DNA from: Ascoidea tarda (nom. inval.)
Lineage: Eukaryota; Ascomycota; Saccharomycetes; Ascoideales; Ascoideaceae
DNA: 31,883 bases
Direction: 5' to 3'
Assembly (NCBI GenBank): GCA_030560485.1
Contig: JAKTTS010000136.1
Coordinates: forward strand, 1-31,883
This document shows, piece after piece, positions 8,991-19,038 of the stretch (its first letter is position 1; every line of letters starts with the position of its first letter). Both the position numbers and the translations under genes were made by a program. The notes beneath the pieces were generated by a model that was given only the letters and a program-made list of their open reading frames with translations, was not told the DNA's origin and did not search any database.

Positions 8991-9395
8991 AATTTATAGA
9001 TTGATACCCTGTGTGTTTTGCATAATTATACAGTGTAAAACTATAAACATACCGATACATACATACTCATGTAGACTGTAATGCATAAGGTTCTGGTGCT
9101 GAATAGACCACTGATTTCAACGGTCTAGAGTTCGACAAACCGTGTTTGAATACGGCTTTGTACGAAGAATCGCCGGCTTGTCGACAATTTACGACAAAAT
9201 TCTGAGGATCAAATCCCGGAAGTTACTCTTCCATCGATCATCTATTCACGAAGCTTCTGCAAGTAAGAATTCAGTTTATACGGAACTATAAATAGTCATA
9301 ACACTGAATATAAGCTATCCAATGGTGGATGGAACGATAGCAGAAACCCAAGTGTTGAATCAACTGATAGGATGAGTGACTGACTAGAAGAAAGA
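8991..9395. other. Intergenic, partly GC-richer, no gene seen
   Basis: The segment 9110-9250 is less AT-rich than its surroundings. It contains a tRNA-B-box-like string near 9207-9217 but no matching A box or cloverleaf, so no RNA gene is called. Confidence 0.4.
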
Positions 9396-9399
9396 ACGT

Positions 9400-10480
9400 T
9401 TGCTGCTTACCATCTTATATCATCAATGTTACAATATCCTTTCTGGTCTTTGATGAGCTTTGGCTATTCACATTGCTGGATGACAAGTTGATTTGGTATA
9501 ATTCGGTATAAATTTTGTTCAATGTTATTTTTTTGGATATATCTGGTGGTTATTTCTGCTTAAAACCCAGTAATATTGTTTTTATAAAATCTATCGAAAC
9601 AAACCTATTTGCAAAACCATTTGTTGGATCGCACCAAACATCTATTAATAAAAACGATCGCTGTAAGATCTGATAGTAGAAAGCTTGAACGACTTTTTGC
9701 AGTGAAACCTGATTTCGAGTTTTGGCAATTGATTGTGAAGGAATTTGGTCAGAGGATATAAATAACATGTCCACCTTGCTAACATCAAAAGTTTCAATCA
9801 CTCCAATGCATTTCTAACTCGCGTCTAATTATTATGTGATTCCTATTGGGCATCCAATATTTTTGAGATTTATCCAATCAGTCAATATATTCAATATCAA
9901 AAAACTCATCTTCAAAAACTGCACAGTCACTTTAATCAATGCTGTCTTCAACTTGACAGAACTTATAGAATTGAACTTGGACCACAACAAGACCAGCAAA
10001 ATTGGTGATTTATCTTGCTCGGTACATCTAAAAAGTTTGAATTTAATCCCAAATCAACTCAGTGATATTGGAAGTCCATTGAGTGTAGTGTTCCCAACGA
10101 TTTTGGATCCATCAGGTCAATGATCTCTATTGAATATTATGAGCTAGAAGAGTTTGGATTTTTTACACAATTTTATTACTGGGATAAAATACAAATACAG
10201 ACACATTTTTTAGACTTCTAAAAGCATTAAACAGACCGATCATTCATATAAATAGCATGCACGATTAAAAATATTTAAAACACTTAAACTCGTCAACCAA
10301 CAAAATTGAAGAAATACTTCATTTATCTTATCTAGGTGGCTTGAGTAGATTGTTTATCTTGGGCAATGAGATTATAGAAATAAAAAACTCATTCAACTTG
10401 ATAGACTTAAGATATTTAGAGATTCCAGTTAGCTGAATCTGATGCACTGGAAAATTATCTAATTCAAAATGTTTACACAA
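9400..10480 (+). pseudogene. F-box-like/LRR gene remnant D
   Basis: Near 9405 the frame reads LPSYIINVTISFLVFDELWL followed by FTLLDDKLIWY, a clear match to the F-box segment of the intact gene (LPFYFIKSILSFLPMDKLWL, FTLHDNELIKY). It then breaks at a stop. LRR sequence resumes in the frame 9836-10123: LTELIELNLDHNKTSKIGDL, then VHLKSLNLIPNQLSDIG. More LRR-like words follow near 10275-10440 (LNSSTNKIEEI-like, LGNEIIEIKNSFNLIDLRYL), in other frames. Multiple stops and frame changes mean the copy is dead. The order F-box, linker, LRR is preserved and it has the same orientation as the intact gene. Confidence 0.7.
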
Positions 10481-10745
10481 AATTCACATAACTACAGAAA
10501 AATACAACATAGCAAGCATATGTTTTTTATTTTGTACATTTTAATTTCTGGCTAGAGTTTTTGTCAAAAACTTTAACTGGTAGAAATTTATATGACATGA
10601 CATATACCAAAAAGCTGAATAATTTCTAAAAGTAATGGAAGAGATACTTGAAATCAAAATCAAGAAAAAAAATGTATTTATTGTAATAAATTATAATTAT
10701 GATAAATTAACAGCAAGAACTAAAAAAAGTTTATTATAAAAAATA
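10481..10745. other. Short intergenic / 3' region of the cell-wall gene, no gene seen
   Basis: AT-rich sequence lies between LRR remnant D and the stop codon of the minus-strand cell-wall gene. It presumably holds that gene's 3' end signals, but none is clear-cut. Confidence 0.35.
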
Positions 10746-11543
10746 TTAGATAAGTAAAGCAGCAAGACCAGCTAAAAAGGCTGCACCAGTAACTTGGAGT
10801 TTATCAGCACCACCTGTATATTCCGAAAGAGAAATAGTGGTTGAACTAGCACTGGGTTTTGAAACAACAGTTTCAACAGATTGCTCAAATAAAGTGGATT
10901 TGATTGAAGTAGAATTGTCATCAATAGATTCGGATGGTGATGAATTATCTGGAGAGGATTTATCCCTAGAAGATTCAGATGCTGATTTGGCTGGAGATGA
11001 TTCTGCTGGAGAAGACTCTGCTGGAGAAGACACAGCTGGAGAAGACACAGCTGGAGATGATTCTGCTGGTGAAGATTCTGCTGGAGATGACACAGCTGGA
11101 GAAGATTCAGCTGGAGAAGATTCAGCTGGAGAAGATTCTGCTGGAGAAGATTCAGCTGGTGTTGATTCTGCTGTAAAACATTCAGTACCAGTTGGCTGAG
11201 TTGGAACGTTACCACAAGCAGCTAATGGAGCAGTTAAGAAACTGCCATAATCGCTCCATAAACACCAACCACACTCTAAACAACTGTCAATAAGAGATTC
11301 AAAATTAGAGACACTGTCAGAAGGACACAAACAATTTTCGATATATGGACCAGTATCGGAGGAACCATCTTCAGCACAAGCTCTAGCAGCAATAATTAAG
11401 TTACCACAAGAAGCATGACAAGTGTAAGAAGCTGCTGGATTTGCTAAAGCATTTGGAATAGCAACTGGTAATGGATTTGCAACTGGAATAGCAGATACAT
11501 ATGAAGTGATTGTTAAAAGAGAGATTAATCCTAGTTTAAACAT
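10746..11543 (-). CDS. GPI-anchored Cys-rich cell-wall protein with Ser/Pro repeat stalk
   Basis: The product is 265 residues. Residues 1-18 (MFKLGLISLLTITSYVSA) are a typical secretion signal. Residues 42-122 hold ten cysteines in a compact domain: C-x3-C-x9-C-x14-C-x-C-x14-C-x2-C-x2-C-x15-C-x11-C, including ENCLC and CGWCLW. Residues ~125-190 are a stalk of ESSPA/VSSPA pentamers that would be heavily O-mannosylated. The C-terminus has small residues (TGG) followed by a hydrophobic tail (VTGAAFLAGLAALLI), which fits a GPI-attachment signal. The domain has some CFEM-like spacing (a CxC pair and early CxxxC) but lacks the Asp preceding CxC and has extra cysteines. I do not assign it to CFEM or to any named family. 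It is probably a covalently linked wall mannoprotein. It is flanked on both sides by LRR remnants and stands alone. Confidence 0.75.
   Translation of the reverse strand: MFKLGLISLLTITSYVSAIPVANPLPVAIPNALANPAASYTCHASCGNLIIAARACAEDGSSDTGPYIENCLCPSDSVSNFESLIDSCLECGWCLWSDYGSFLTAPLAACGNVPTQPTGTECFTAESTPAESSPAESSPAESSPAESSPAVSSPAESSPAESSPAVSSPAVSSPAESSPAESSPAKSASESSRDKSSPDNSSPSESIDDNSTSIKSTLFEQSVETVVSKPSASSTTISLSEYTGGADKLQVTGAAFLAGLAALLI
10985..11170 (-). repeat. 15-bp coding minisatellite (ESSPA/VSSPA units)
   Basis: About twelve 15-bp units encode the pentapeptides ESSPA, VSSPA and KSASE-like variants. Unit types alternate irregularly (E, E, E, E, V, E, E, V, V, E, E), which suggests past unequal exchange or slippage in multiples of 15 bp. 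Confidence 0.85.
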
Positions 11544-11694
11544 TTTTAACTAGAATTTGAGGAACTGAATATGATTTAGAGGTGTTTTAGAAATTAACGA
11601 ACGAAAGGGTATTTAAAATTACAAATGACAACTTAATTAAAGTAATAAAGAGTTTTAAGAAAAAATAACACATAAGGTTGGGGAATAAGAACGA

Positions 11695-11702
11695 TTTATA
11701 TA
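11695..11702 (-). promoter_or_regulatory. TATA box of the cell-wall gene
   Basis: TATATAAA on the minus strand lies about 152 bp upstream of the ATG at 11543. Confidence 0.45.
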
Positions 11703-13960
11703 TCTGTTCATCTCAACTAGATTTAACGGAATTTTTACAAAATTATTTATTTTGAGTTACTTGAGATGGAAAAATTCAAAAACAATTCAAATCACATACA
11801 AACAATAACCAATTTGAAATTGAAAACATAATTTATTTACATCTATTTCATATAAATTTTAAAAAAAGAGCAATCACTATGACAAACAAATTCTATACCA
11901 AGCTACACCCTATATATAATAGCGATAATTTTCAAAATCTACTGTTTATATCTCGATTACTATTTTATTTTGAAATTGAATTTCTTCTAACCAACTTATG
12001 TTGCAGAGTTTTTCATTTTATTGAAACACAAAAGTAGCAGGTCTAGAAAATCAGTAAAATACCAGCCGAAAAAAGGGTAGTCTAAAAACATTCCATCAGT
12101 TGTTGATATCCCCTGAAATTTATTGTAGTGGGAAATAAAATTATCAATCGCTAGCAATTTTTTTGATTATTTGACGATTTTGACCGATTTTTGCATCTTT
12201 TTTCTATGGTATACCGAAAAGTGCTAAAACCTAAAGTCTATTAAAAGGGCAAATCTTTTCATTTACATACTTCTTGTCTCGCACTAGTTTTATTGATTTC
12301 AATTGAAATTTGCTAAAAACAGCAAAAAACACCTTTTCACACATCCAGTTGTCTATGGCCAAATCCTTCCATCTGACAAAACTGGTCAAAAGCTCTAAGG
12401 ATACTAACCATTTAGAAATTCTATCACAAGTAGTATTGCAAAAAAATCATATATATATATTTATATGTTTTCAACAAGTTTTATTATTAAATGATTTGAA
12501 ATTTCTATTGATTTTTGACATAAAACTCTACCCTCATACCTGCAATTGTTTACCTGACTTTTCTAATAGATAAGAACAACCGGAATTATGGGTTTGATAA
12601 AATAAATAGTAAATTTCAAGTAGATTCGTTAAATTATGGGGTCAATAGGTTTGAATAGTAGAATGGTTTTCCTGATTTGAAGATCGAACATCTGAAATTT
12701 ACACTTGGATGATAATGCTGAAAAGCTGTCATCCACATCAAACGTACTTAAATAGAAAAAAGAAATTATTCATCATAAAATAAAATTTAGATGTCAAATG
12801 ATATCACTCAGTATGATACAGTATTCAAATATTTAAGTTTGAAGTGTATAGTTGGAAGATTTTACTAAAGACAAAGGTGTCACAATTTCTAAAATCAAAT
12901 AACTAGTAAGTATTTGCACAAAATTAAAATAAAGCAAAAACAAAATATAATGTTATAGGCGAAAAATTTTACATCATAAAGGAAATAGAGCTATAAGGTT
13001 TGTAGCAACACAACAATAAGCTAATATTTTTGGCAGCATAGAATATTGGTGAAAATAAAATTAATTGATTCCAAAGTTTTGAGGAATCTGAATCCATTAT
13101 CAAAGAAATAAATTTTTTAATAAATGGTATAACCCAAAATCATAGTAAACCAAAAGCAAGAAAATTATCAGTGGTAGGACAATAAAAATTGAAAAAAATG
13201 CAGTTTTTATTGTCCTACCACCAGGAAATCAGTTCAAAAATTAAAAAAATTTCTGAAAAATGCAGACAAAAAGGTTTTTGCATCCGTATTGCTGGTCATG
13301 AAAAATACTGCAAATCTACGTTAAGCTGCAGTGTTATGCTTTGAGAGTTCCTCCAATCACAAGTGTTTTAGAAAGATAGAGCATAGAATTAGGTTAATTT
13401 TACATGCTTTTCAATCTTTTTGAATTTATTTGAGTAAAAATTCTTGTCCAACAAGTTGTCAAAACACCAGTTTCAAAACTTTATCATAGACATGAAGCAG
13501 TGATAGAACAATAATAACAAAATTAATCTTAATCTTAATTTTAATAAAAGCAGCGATAACGAGTTATCAATTCGAATCTTAAGACTGAAAAGCAGTTATA
13601 CAAAAAACATATATAACTTGACATTTTAATTTTTTCTGAAAAACTTTCGTTTTTCGTATTACAAGATAACAAATCCATTCAGGATATTGTTTTATCAACA
13701 TTATTTAATTTCTGGGTGTAAAATGATATAACTGTCAAAATAAAGTACATTTCTAACCAAACATGTTTGAAACATCCAGATTTGAAAAATATCAAATCTA
13801 TTGACTGTTTCAGAGTTTTGATGATTGAATTTAATGTGTGATAAAATCAGAAGAACCAATAGCTAATTAAATTTAAGTTATTTGAGGACTTTATATCCAA
13901 TAGACAATATAAATGTCAAAATTTAACACTTTCCGGATTCAAAAAATTGAAGATAATTAT
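11703..13960. other. Long gene-free AT-rich stretch
   Basis: No convincing gene occurs in over 2 kb. ORFs are short and lack motifs; the 87-residue frame at 12310 is not supported. The only structured element seen is a perfect inverted repeat at 13171-13221. Parts may be LRR-gene remains too decayed to recognise. Confidence 0.5.
13171..13221. repeat. 18-bp perfect inverted repeat (hairpin)
   Basis: The left arm GTGGTAGGACAATAAAAA (13171-13188) is the exact reverse complement of 13204-13221, separated by a 15-nt loop. No mismatch is present in the stem. It is not followed by a coding frame. It could be a very short palindromic repeat, a transposon-end relic or a hairpin RNA. Confidence 0.8.
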
Positions 13961-13964
13961 ATTC

Positions 13965-14760
13965 AAACCATAAAAAGATTTGGAAAATCGAAAGCATGCC
14001 AGATTCGATCAATTTAACAAATTGAAATTATGTCAATTTTAATCAAGTTTATTCAAGTTTTGAATAATAACGAAACTACTCAATCTCATGCTTTTGATAG
14101 ATTTTGTGATTTGATTAATCTTAATTTTCAGGATTGGTTGACTAAAAAATACATTTAGTAATCTGAATATCTGTTTAAATTTGCAATAATTAATTTATTG
14201 TTCTAACAAAAGTTGTCTTCAAAGCAAAAATTTGAAAAGTCTGGGACAGTTAGATTTGGATTGTGGTAAAATGACTGAGTTTATTAAAGATGATAATGAT
14301 AGCTTTTCTATGCTAAAAAAATTGTAATTGGGAACAACAAAATAAATGAAATGAGTAACTTTAATAATGTTAATAAGTTCATTGGTCTCAAAAAATAAAA
14401 TTTTAGGTTTAATTACAGCAGCATAATGGATGAATTTTGAATCTATAATAAAATAACATTAATTTATAAAGAATACATCTAATAAGCTTGAGCAAGAGAG
14501 CTATTTTGAAGAAATGATTCGCTAATTAAAATTAATAAAGAGTTGTTTTAAAATCTAACCATTTTATCTTTACTATTGAACAAACCAAAAAAAATTGTTC
14601 CTTCAAATAACTCTTAACATTTAATGCAGAAAATTATTTTTTTTAGAATTAAAAGTTTCTTTTTGAATTATCCCAAATTAGAAAATGTGGAAAAACTTGA
14701 GAATTTTATTGAAAAACTTGATTGAGATTTAATCAAAAAAAAATCAAATTGGAAATTTCA
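13965..14760 (+). pseudogene. LRR gene remnant E
   Basis: Near 14230 the translation NLKSLGQLDLDCGKMTEFIK, then DDNDSFSMLKKL, aligns with the intact gene's NLKRLRFLDLGSNMIGNFIV, then DNDLDFLLLKTL. Near 14660-14760, YPKLENVEKL, then ENFIEKLD, matches the intact gene's LPKLEHLYL...VEWLKNLSSKL region. Earlier words such as KIWKIESMPDSINLTN (about 13975) and FCDLINLNFQDW (about 14100) look like SDS22-type repeats. Many stops and frame changes are present. It lies about 6 kb from the intact gene, beyond the cell-wall gene, so the family once extended across the whole block. Confidence 0.6.
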
Positions 14761-15105
14761 AAATCTTTGATAGGAACCAGATATCTGTAAATATACTAAG
14801 TTCGGCAAACGTGTTAAGGCACACAGACATAAATAAAACTAAATTATAATAACACTTAAATTATATCAGCAATGTTTTGCTAGTTGTCATAATTTCATTT
14901 CAAATTACTACAACAGTTATTGTAATATTTTTCTTTTTTAAAGTATTTATGTTGATTCAAATTGATGGCAACTTTTATTATCTAATATCATCTAAATAAA
15001 ATAAAATGCAGCTAATGTTATTCAAGTATAATAAAATGAAATAAATCCAATTGACTTTAATCAAAACTTGTTTATTCTTTAAATTTTAAAAGTGCTTGAT
15101 ATTGT
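14761..15105. other. Intergenic / 3' region of SSN3, no gene seen
   Basis: AT-rich sequence lies downstream of the SSN3 stop (minus strand). No RNA gene or further LRR sequence was recognised. Confidence 0.4.
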
Positions 15106-16520
15106 TTATACTTTTTGTCTTTTTCTTGAACTAATAGCATCAAAGTCATTGGGATTTCTCTTGTAATTTTTATTTTGCAACTGAAGCAAATCCGTTGTGT
15201 CTGTTGTTATTTTACGTCTTGGATACTTGAAAGGCAATCCATCAAAGGCATTTGTGGACACATAAGGTGGTTCTAAAAAATATTGGTGAACTAGTGCATC
15301 ATATGCAGCGATTCTTTCTGCTGGATCATATTCCAACAATGTTTGTAGGAGTGAAAATAAGTTACTATTTGATTGTCCAATATTGTGAAACCAGGTCAAT
15401 AATTTATTTGAATAAGCCTTAAAATTTTGTAGATGTTGGTACTCAGGATATTTATCTAATGTTGGCCAATTTTTCACTGTTGGTTTTCCTAAAATCTCGA
15501 TGATTTTGAACATTTGATTAGTTTGAAAAGGAATTGTTCTTCTGTTTTCAATTTTAGCTTCTTCGCCTTTAAAAATTGGTCTCAAGGCTAATAGTTCTGC
15601 TAGTATACAACCCACTGCCCATAAATCAATTGCAGGTGTATAATGCCTACCACCTAGTAGCAATTCAGGAGCTCTATACCAAATGGTCACAACAACTTTA
15701 TCACCAGTATAGAAATTTTGTAAAGGGTTATCAAATTTTCTCGCTAGACCTAAATCACCGATTTTAATTATACCATTATAGGTTACCATAATATTAGCTG
15801 GTTTTAAATCTCTATGAAAAATCCAATTTTGGTGTAAATAAGATACACCATTAAGAATTTGCCACATAATGGATTTGAAAGAAAATTCTGGAATTGGTTT
15901 TAAACCATTTTGAGAGTGGAAATGGATAATTTGTAATAGATCATGTTCAGCGAATTCAAAGACAATGTAAATACTTTTTTTTTCCAAAACAATTTCAACT
16001 AGTTGAATTATATTTTCATGTTTTAGTTCTTTTGATAATGCAATTTCTCTACATGCAGATTGTGACAAACCTGTGTAATGTAAAATCTCACCATCCCTAC
16101 TATCACCCTTGAATTTTTTAATGGCAAATAATAGCTTTTTAAGGTCATGGTTGTTTTTGTGGTTGGTATTAAAGTTAGGATTGGAATTGGAATTTATGAC
16201 AGTGGTTTTATTATTATTAAAAGAATCATTTCTATATTCTGCTTTATAAACTTTACCATATGTTCCAGAAGCTATATAACCTAATATCTTATAAGTATCT
16301 AAAATTGTTCTTTTGGAGATCAATTTTCTGTTTTTATATGAGCCTAAAGTTAGGATACTATTTGAAGCCATTATAGTTGGTTGATTTCTTGTCGAGCTCT
16401 TTTTAATGTCGGTGATAGTTCTTTTGGCGGGTATTGAATGATTTGAATGATTTGAATGATTTGAATGATTTGAATGATTTGAGTGATTTGAATGATTTGG
16501 ATAGTTTGAATTACTATTAC

Positions 16521-16569
<49 letters not shown>

Positions 16570-17451
16570 AAGGCTATTTTTTGTATTGGTTAAATTTGAA
16601 GTACTTTTATTTGAATTTTTATTGATAATAGAAGTGTTTAACTTAATAGTATCAGATTGGTTGAATATAATTTTTTTATTGGGTATAATTTTATTTGAAT
16701 CATTGTTTGAGATATTTGAAATGTTTGGGATGTTTGAGATGTTTGGGATATTTGGGATATTTTGTATAGTAGATATATTTTGAATGTTTTGGATATTGGA
16801 AATGTTTTGAATATTGGATAGATTTTGTAGGTTTTGTAAATTCTGTAAATTTTGTAGATTTTGTAGATTTTGCAAGTTTGATAAACCTTGTATATTTGGG
16901 ATATTGGATAAATTTTGCAAATTTTGGATCGAATTAGAGGTTGATAAGGATTTTATATTGTTTATATTCATGCTGTTTATATTGATTAGATTGTTATCAT
17001 TTGGTAGGATGTTTTGTAGCTGTATATTATTTTGAAGAGGGTTTTGTTGTTGTGGCTGTTTAAATCTGGATAATTGCTGTTGTAGTTGTAGGAAGTGAGC
17101 ATTATTGGATTGATTGTTCATCGGGGTTATGTTGTTTATATTGTTTGGGTTATTTTGGTTATTCAAGTTTGATAAATTATTGTTATTGTTAGTGTTATTA
17201 TCATCATTCAGCGGATTATTCAGGCTATTGTGGGAAAAATTAGTAAAGTTGACAAAATTGTTGAAATTACTTAATAAGTTTATATCGTTTTTGGTATCAT
17301 TGTTATCGTTTGCGATGTTAGTGTTGTTAATGTTGTTAGTGTTGTTGCTGATACTGTTGCTGATACTGTTGCTATTGTGATTATTATTGTTAGTAGAGGT
17401 ATTAGAGTTTTTGTTTGATGTAAAACCACCAACAGAAGAATTTGAATACAT
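15106..17451 (-). CDS. SSN3: Mediator cyclin-dependent kinase Ssn3/Srb10 (CDK8)
   Basis: The product is 781 residues from the ATG at 17451. The frame stays open to 17601, but the extra 50 residues are hydrophobic and lack a credible start, so they are excluded. Residues 1-385 are Asn-rich with Gln, Leu-Gln-Asn and His-Ser-Asn repeats (prion-like). The kinase domain starts near 387: [13 protein letters not shown] (Gly loop), FAIKKFKGD (catalytic Lys), the CDK8-type helix [26 protein letters not shown] (~545), a DLG in place of DFG (~567), [20 protein letters not shown], and a C-terminal tail ending KRQKV. SACRE and the D(L/M)G motif separate CDK8 from other CDKs. With its cyclin (Ssn8) and Med12/Med13 it forms the Mediator kinase module, which phosphorylates RNA polymerase II and transcription factors and represses many genes, including glucose-repressed ones. 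S. cerevisiae Ssn3 is 555 residues; the excess here is the N-terminal leader. Confidence 0.92.
16434..16500 (-). repeat. 9-bp coding minisatellite (His-Ser-Asn units) in SSN3
   Basis: Seven units on the minus strand (AAATCATTC type) encode NHSNHSNHS in the low-complexity leader of SSN3. Confidence 0.85.
16521..16567 (-). repeat. (AAT)n microsatellite coding poly-Asn in SSN3
   Basis: Fifteen or so perfect trinucleotides encode an Asn run, as also seen in APN2 and HID1 in this window. Confidence 0.9.
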
Positions 17452-17851
17452 AAAAACAGCCAGAAAAAAAAGATGATAAGCCAACAGGCCAAATATAAAA
17501 CTATGGTAGAGAAGAATGAAGATACAGAAGTAAAAGTGAAGATAAAGATAAAAATATAAAAGGAAGAAAGTAAAGCAAAAGCAGATCAAACAACAAAACA
17601 CCCACCAAATTCGTCACAAGCAGAAAAATCATCATGCCAGAAACGGCATCCCGAAAAAGCCCGCTCAGAGCCGGACACGTTTCGGCAAACGCGGACAAAG
17701 CCAGAAAAGCGGTGCTACTTCCCAAAACGGGAGGCAGTTTGCGACCACTGCTGTGGGTCCTGGAATATTTTTTTAGTGGGCGTGAATCGAGCCGAAAAGT
17801 TCGTGAGGACGAGTAAAAACAGAGAGAGAAAAGTGTATATAGTGAGGTGGG
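17452..17851. promoter_or_regulatory. SSN3 upstream region with a GC-rich segment
   Basis: Between the SSN3 start and the stop of the next minus-strand gene there are 400 bp. The part 17630-17770 is markedly GC-rich (several CGG/CCG and ACGCGG words) compared with the AT-rich flanks. It presumably holds SSN3 promoter elements. No TATA box close to the start is obvious. Confidence 0.45.
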
Positions 17852-18568
17852 TCAGATCTTTTTTGGTTGAATGAGAAAGTAGTTTTTGAAAAGAGTCGAG
17901 GGCAACTTGATTAGAGAGGCCAAGTAGGGAGTTAGATACAAGGACAAGGCACATCTAAAGGGCATTAGAAGCTTGACGATGATATAGGCGTTGATACCGT
18001 CGATAATGAATTTAGATTTATTAATGAGGTTTAGATTTGCAACGTATTTGGATTCGGATAGTTTGTTAATGAACAACGTGCAGTTATCAATGAAGGAAGA
18101 AGGTAGCAATTGAAATAGCTGCAAGATTTGGTTGTTTGTGGTGGTGATTGCAAAATAGTCGAGGTTACTGAATAGATACCAGAAGGATATCAAGGGAACC
18201 AATGCAGTTAGTTCGTGAAGTATAAGAAAAGAGGTGATATAGGAGATTGGAGCGTTAATGAATTTGACCGAATACGGAAGTAGAAACTTGGGAACTCTTT
18301 TAAGTATTGGGTGGTTATGAATAAGAGGATTTTTGTTGAGATCTTGAGATATATTTCCATTTGATTTGAAATTTAGTTTAGAGTGTGGTGTAGACTGTGC
18401 TTTGAGACTTGTATTTGAATAAGCTGAAAGATTTCGTAGAAGCACATTAATAACAGGATTATGTACGGGAGCAGTGAAAGAACCAATAAGGGAATTTCTG
18501 TTGAGGATGGTTTGTCGTTGGAACAATTGTAGGTTTGTGTTGAGAGGGAGGTTTTTCAAGAAAGACAT
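17852..18568 (-). CDS. Mitochondrial membrane protein, Mrx11 (YPL041C)-like
   Basis: The product is 238 residues. The N-terminus is basic, Ser/Asn-rich and almost free of acidic residues (FLKNLPLNTNLQLFQRQTIL), suiting a mitochondrial targeting sequence. The core reads RVPKFLLPYSVKFINAPISY followed by ITSFLILHELTALVPLISFW, the latter a predicted membrane helix at ~109-133. A second hydrophobic stretch lies at ~192-225 (INAYIIVKLLMPFRCALSLY). The FINAP...FLILHELTA(L/I)VPL block is, from memory, the hallmark of a fungal mitochondrial family that includes S. cerevisiae Mrx11/YPL041C, whose biochemical role is not established. That attribution needs a database search. The gene is transcribed away from PCK1, so the 1.2-kb region between them serves two divergent promoters. 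Confidence 0.6.
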   Translation of the reverse strand: MSFLKNLPLNTNLQLFQRQTILNRNSLIGSFTAPVHNPVINVLLRNLSAYSNTSLKAQSTPHSKLNFKSNGNISQDLNKNPLIHNHPILKRVPKFLLPYSVKFINAPISYITSFLILHELTALVPLISFWYLFSNLDYFAITTTNNQILQLFQLLPSSFIDNCTLFINKLSESKYVANLNLINKSKFIIDGINAYIIVKLLMPFRCALSLYLTPYLASLIKLPSTLFKNYFLIQPKKI

Positions 18569-18853
18569 ATTGATTGCTATGTGAATAAGAGCTGAACGTA
18601 AATGCGAATGTAGATGTAAGCTGGGAAAAAATACAAGAGAAACAGCTTATTCAGATGGGTGACAAGAATGACTACTAATATAATAACAGTAAATAGACTT
18701 CAGACACAAATATTTATTTTGGAGACTGAAATGTTTTGCCTGTTTAAACCACTTCCAGATCAGCTTGAGAAAACAGCAGATAATGACAATCCAGGAAATT
18801 ATATTGGTTTTCGACCAACTCTTCCAGAGCAAACGCAAAAGTTGCCCTGGTGG

Positions 18854-18868
18854 CGGTTCGAACCACCG
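18854..18868. promoter_or_regulatory. CGG-N9-CCG palindromic element
   Basis: CGGTTCGAACCACCG contains the 10-bp palindrome GGTTCGAACC and inverted CGG triplets 9 bp apart, a format bound by Zn2Cys6 dimers. No factor can be assigned. Confidence 0.3.
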
Positions 18869-19026
18869 TTATGCAAACACAGCCACCACTGTGGATACAC
18901 TGTAAAGCAGGCCCAATGCGGAAGCACATCCACGTACACGGTCTCCAGTACCGGCGGTTCTGCTCATCAAATCAGCGGCCGGCGCAGATGAATTCCGAAG
19001 TTGTCCTATCGGGCTGGAGGTGTCTT

Positions 19027-19038
19027 CCCCACAAAAAA
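19027..19038 (-). promoter_or_regulatory. Mig1-type repressor site
   Basis: On the minus strand it reads TTTTTTGTGGGG: an AT-rich flank followed by GTGGGG, matching the Mig1 consensus (SYGGGG with a 5' AT box). It lies about 750 bp upstream of the PCK1 ATG. Confidence 0.5.

Noticed and set aside
9200-9220. B-box-like GGATCAAATCC, possible tRNA or tRNA-derived SINE
   Set aside because: No A box at the expected upstream distance and no cloverleaf.
10837-11199. Antisense ORF rich in AGEDS repeats
   Set aside because: It is the reverse reading of the 15-bp repeat in the cell-wall gene, which has a signal peptide, Cys domain and GPI tail.
11165-11420. CFEM domain call for the cell-wall protein
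   Set aside because: Cysteine number and spacing differ and the characteristic Asp is missing, so it was kept as an unassigned Cys-rich domain.
12310-12573. 87-codon ORF in the gene desert
   Set aside because: It starts without good context, has no domain, and its composition is that of random AT-rich sequence.
17452-17601. 50-residue hydrophobic N-terminal extension of SSN3
   Set aside because: Cys/Phe/Leu-rich translation of an AT-rich leader with no credible start; a nuclear kinase would not carry a membrane segment. The start was set at 17451.
18845-18875. Possible tRNA (GGTTCGAACC resembles a B box)
   Set aside because: Neither strand gives a T-arm with correct stem pairing, and no A box or acceptor stem is found at the right distance. 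The string is better read as a palindromic protein-binding site.
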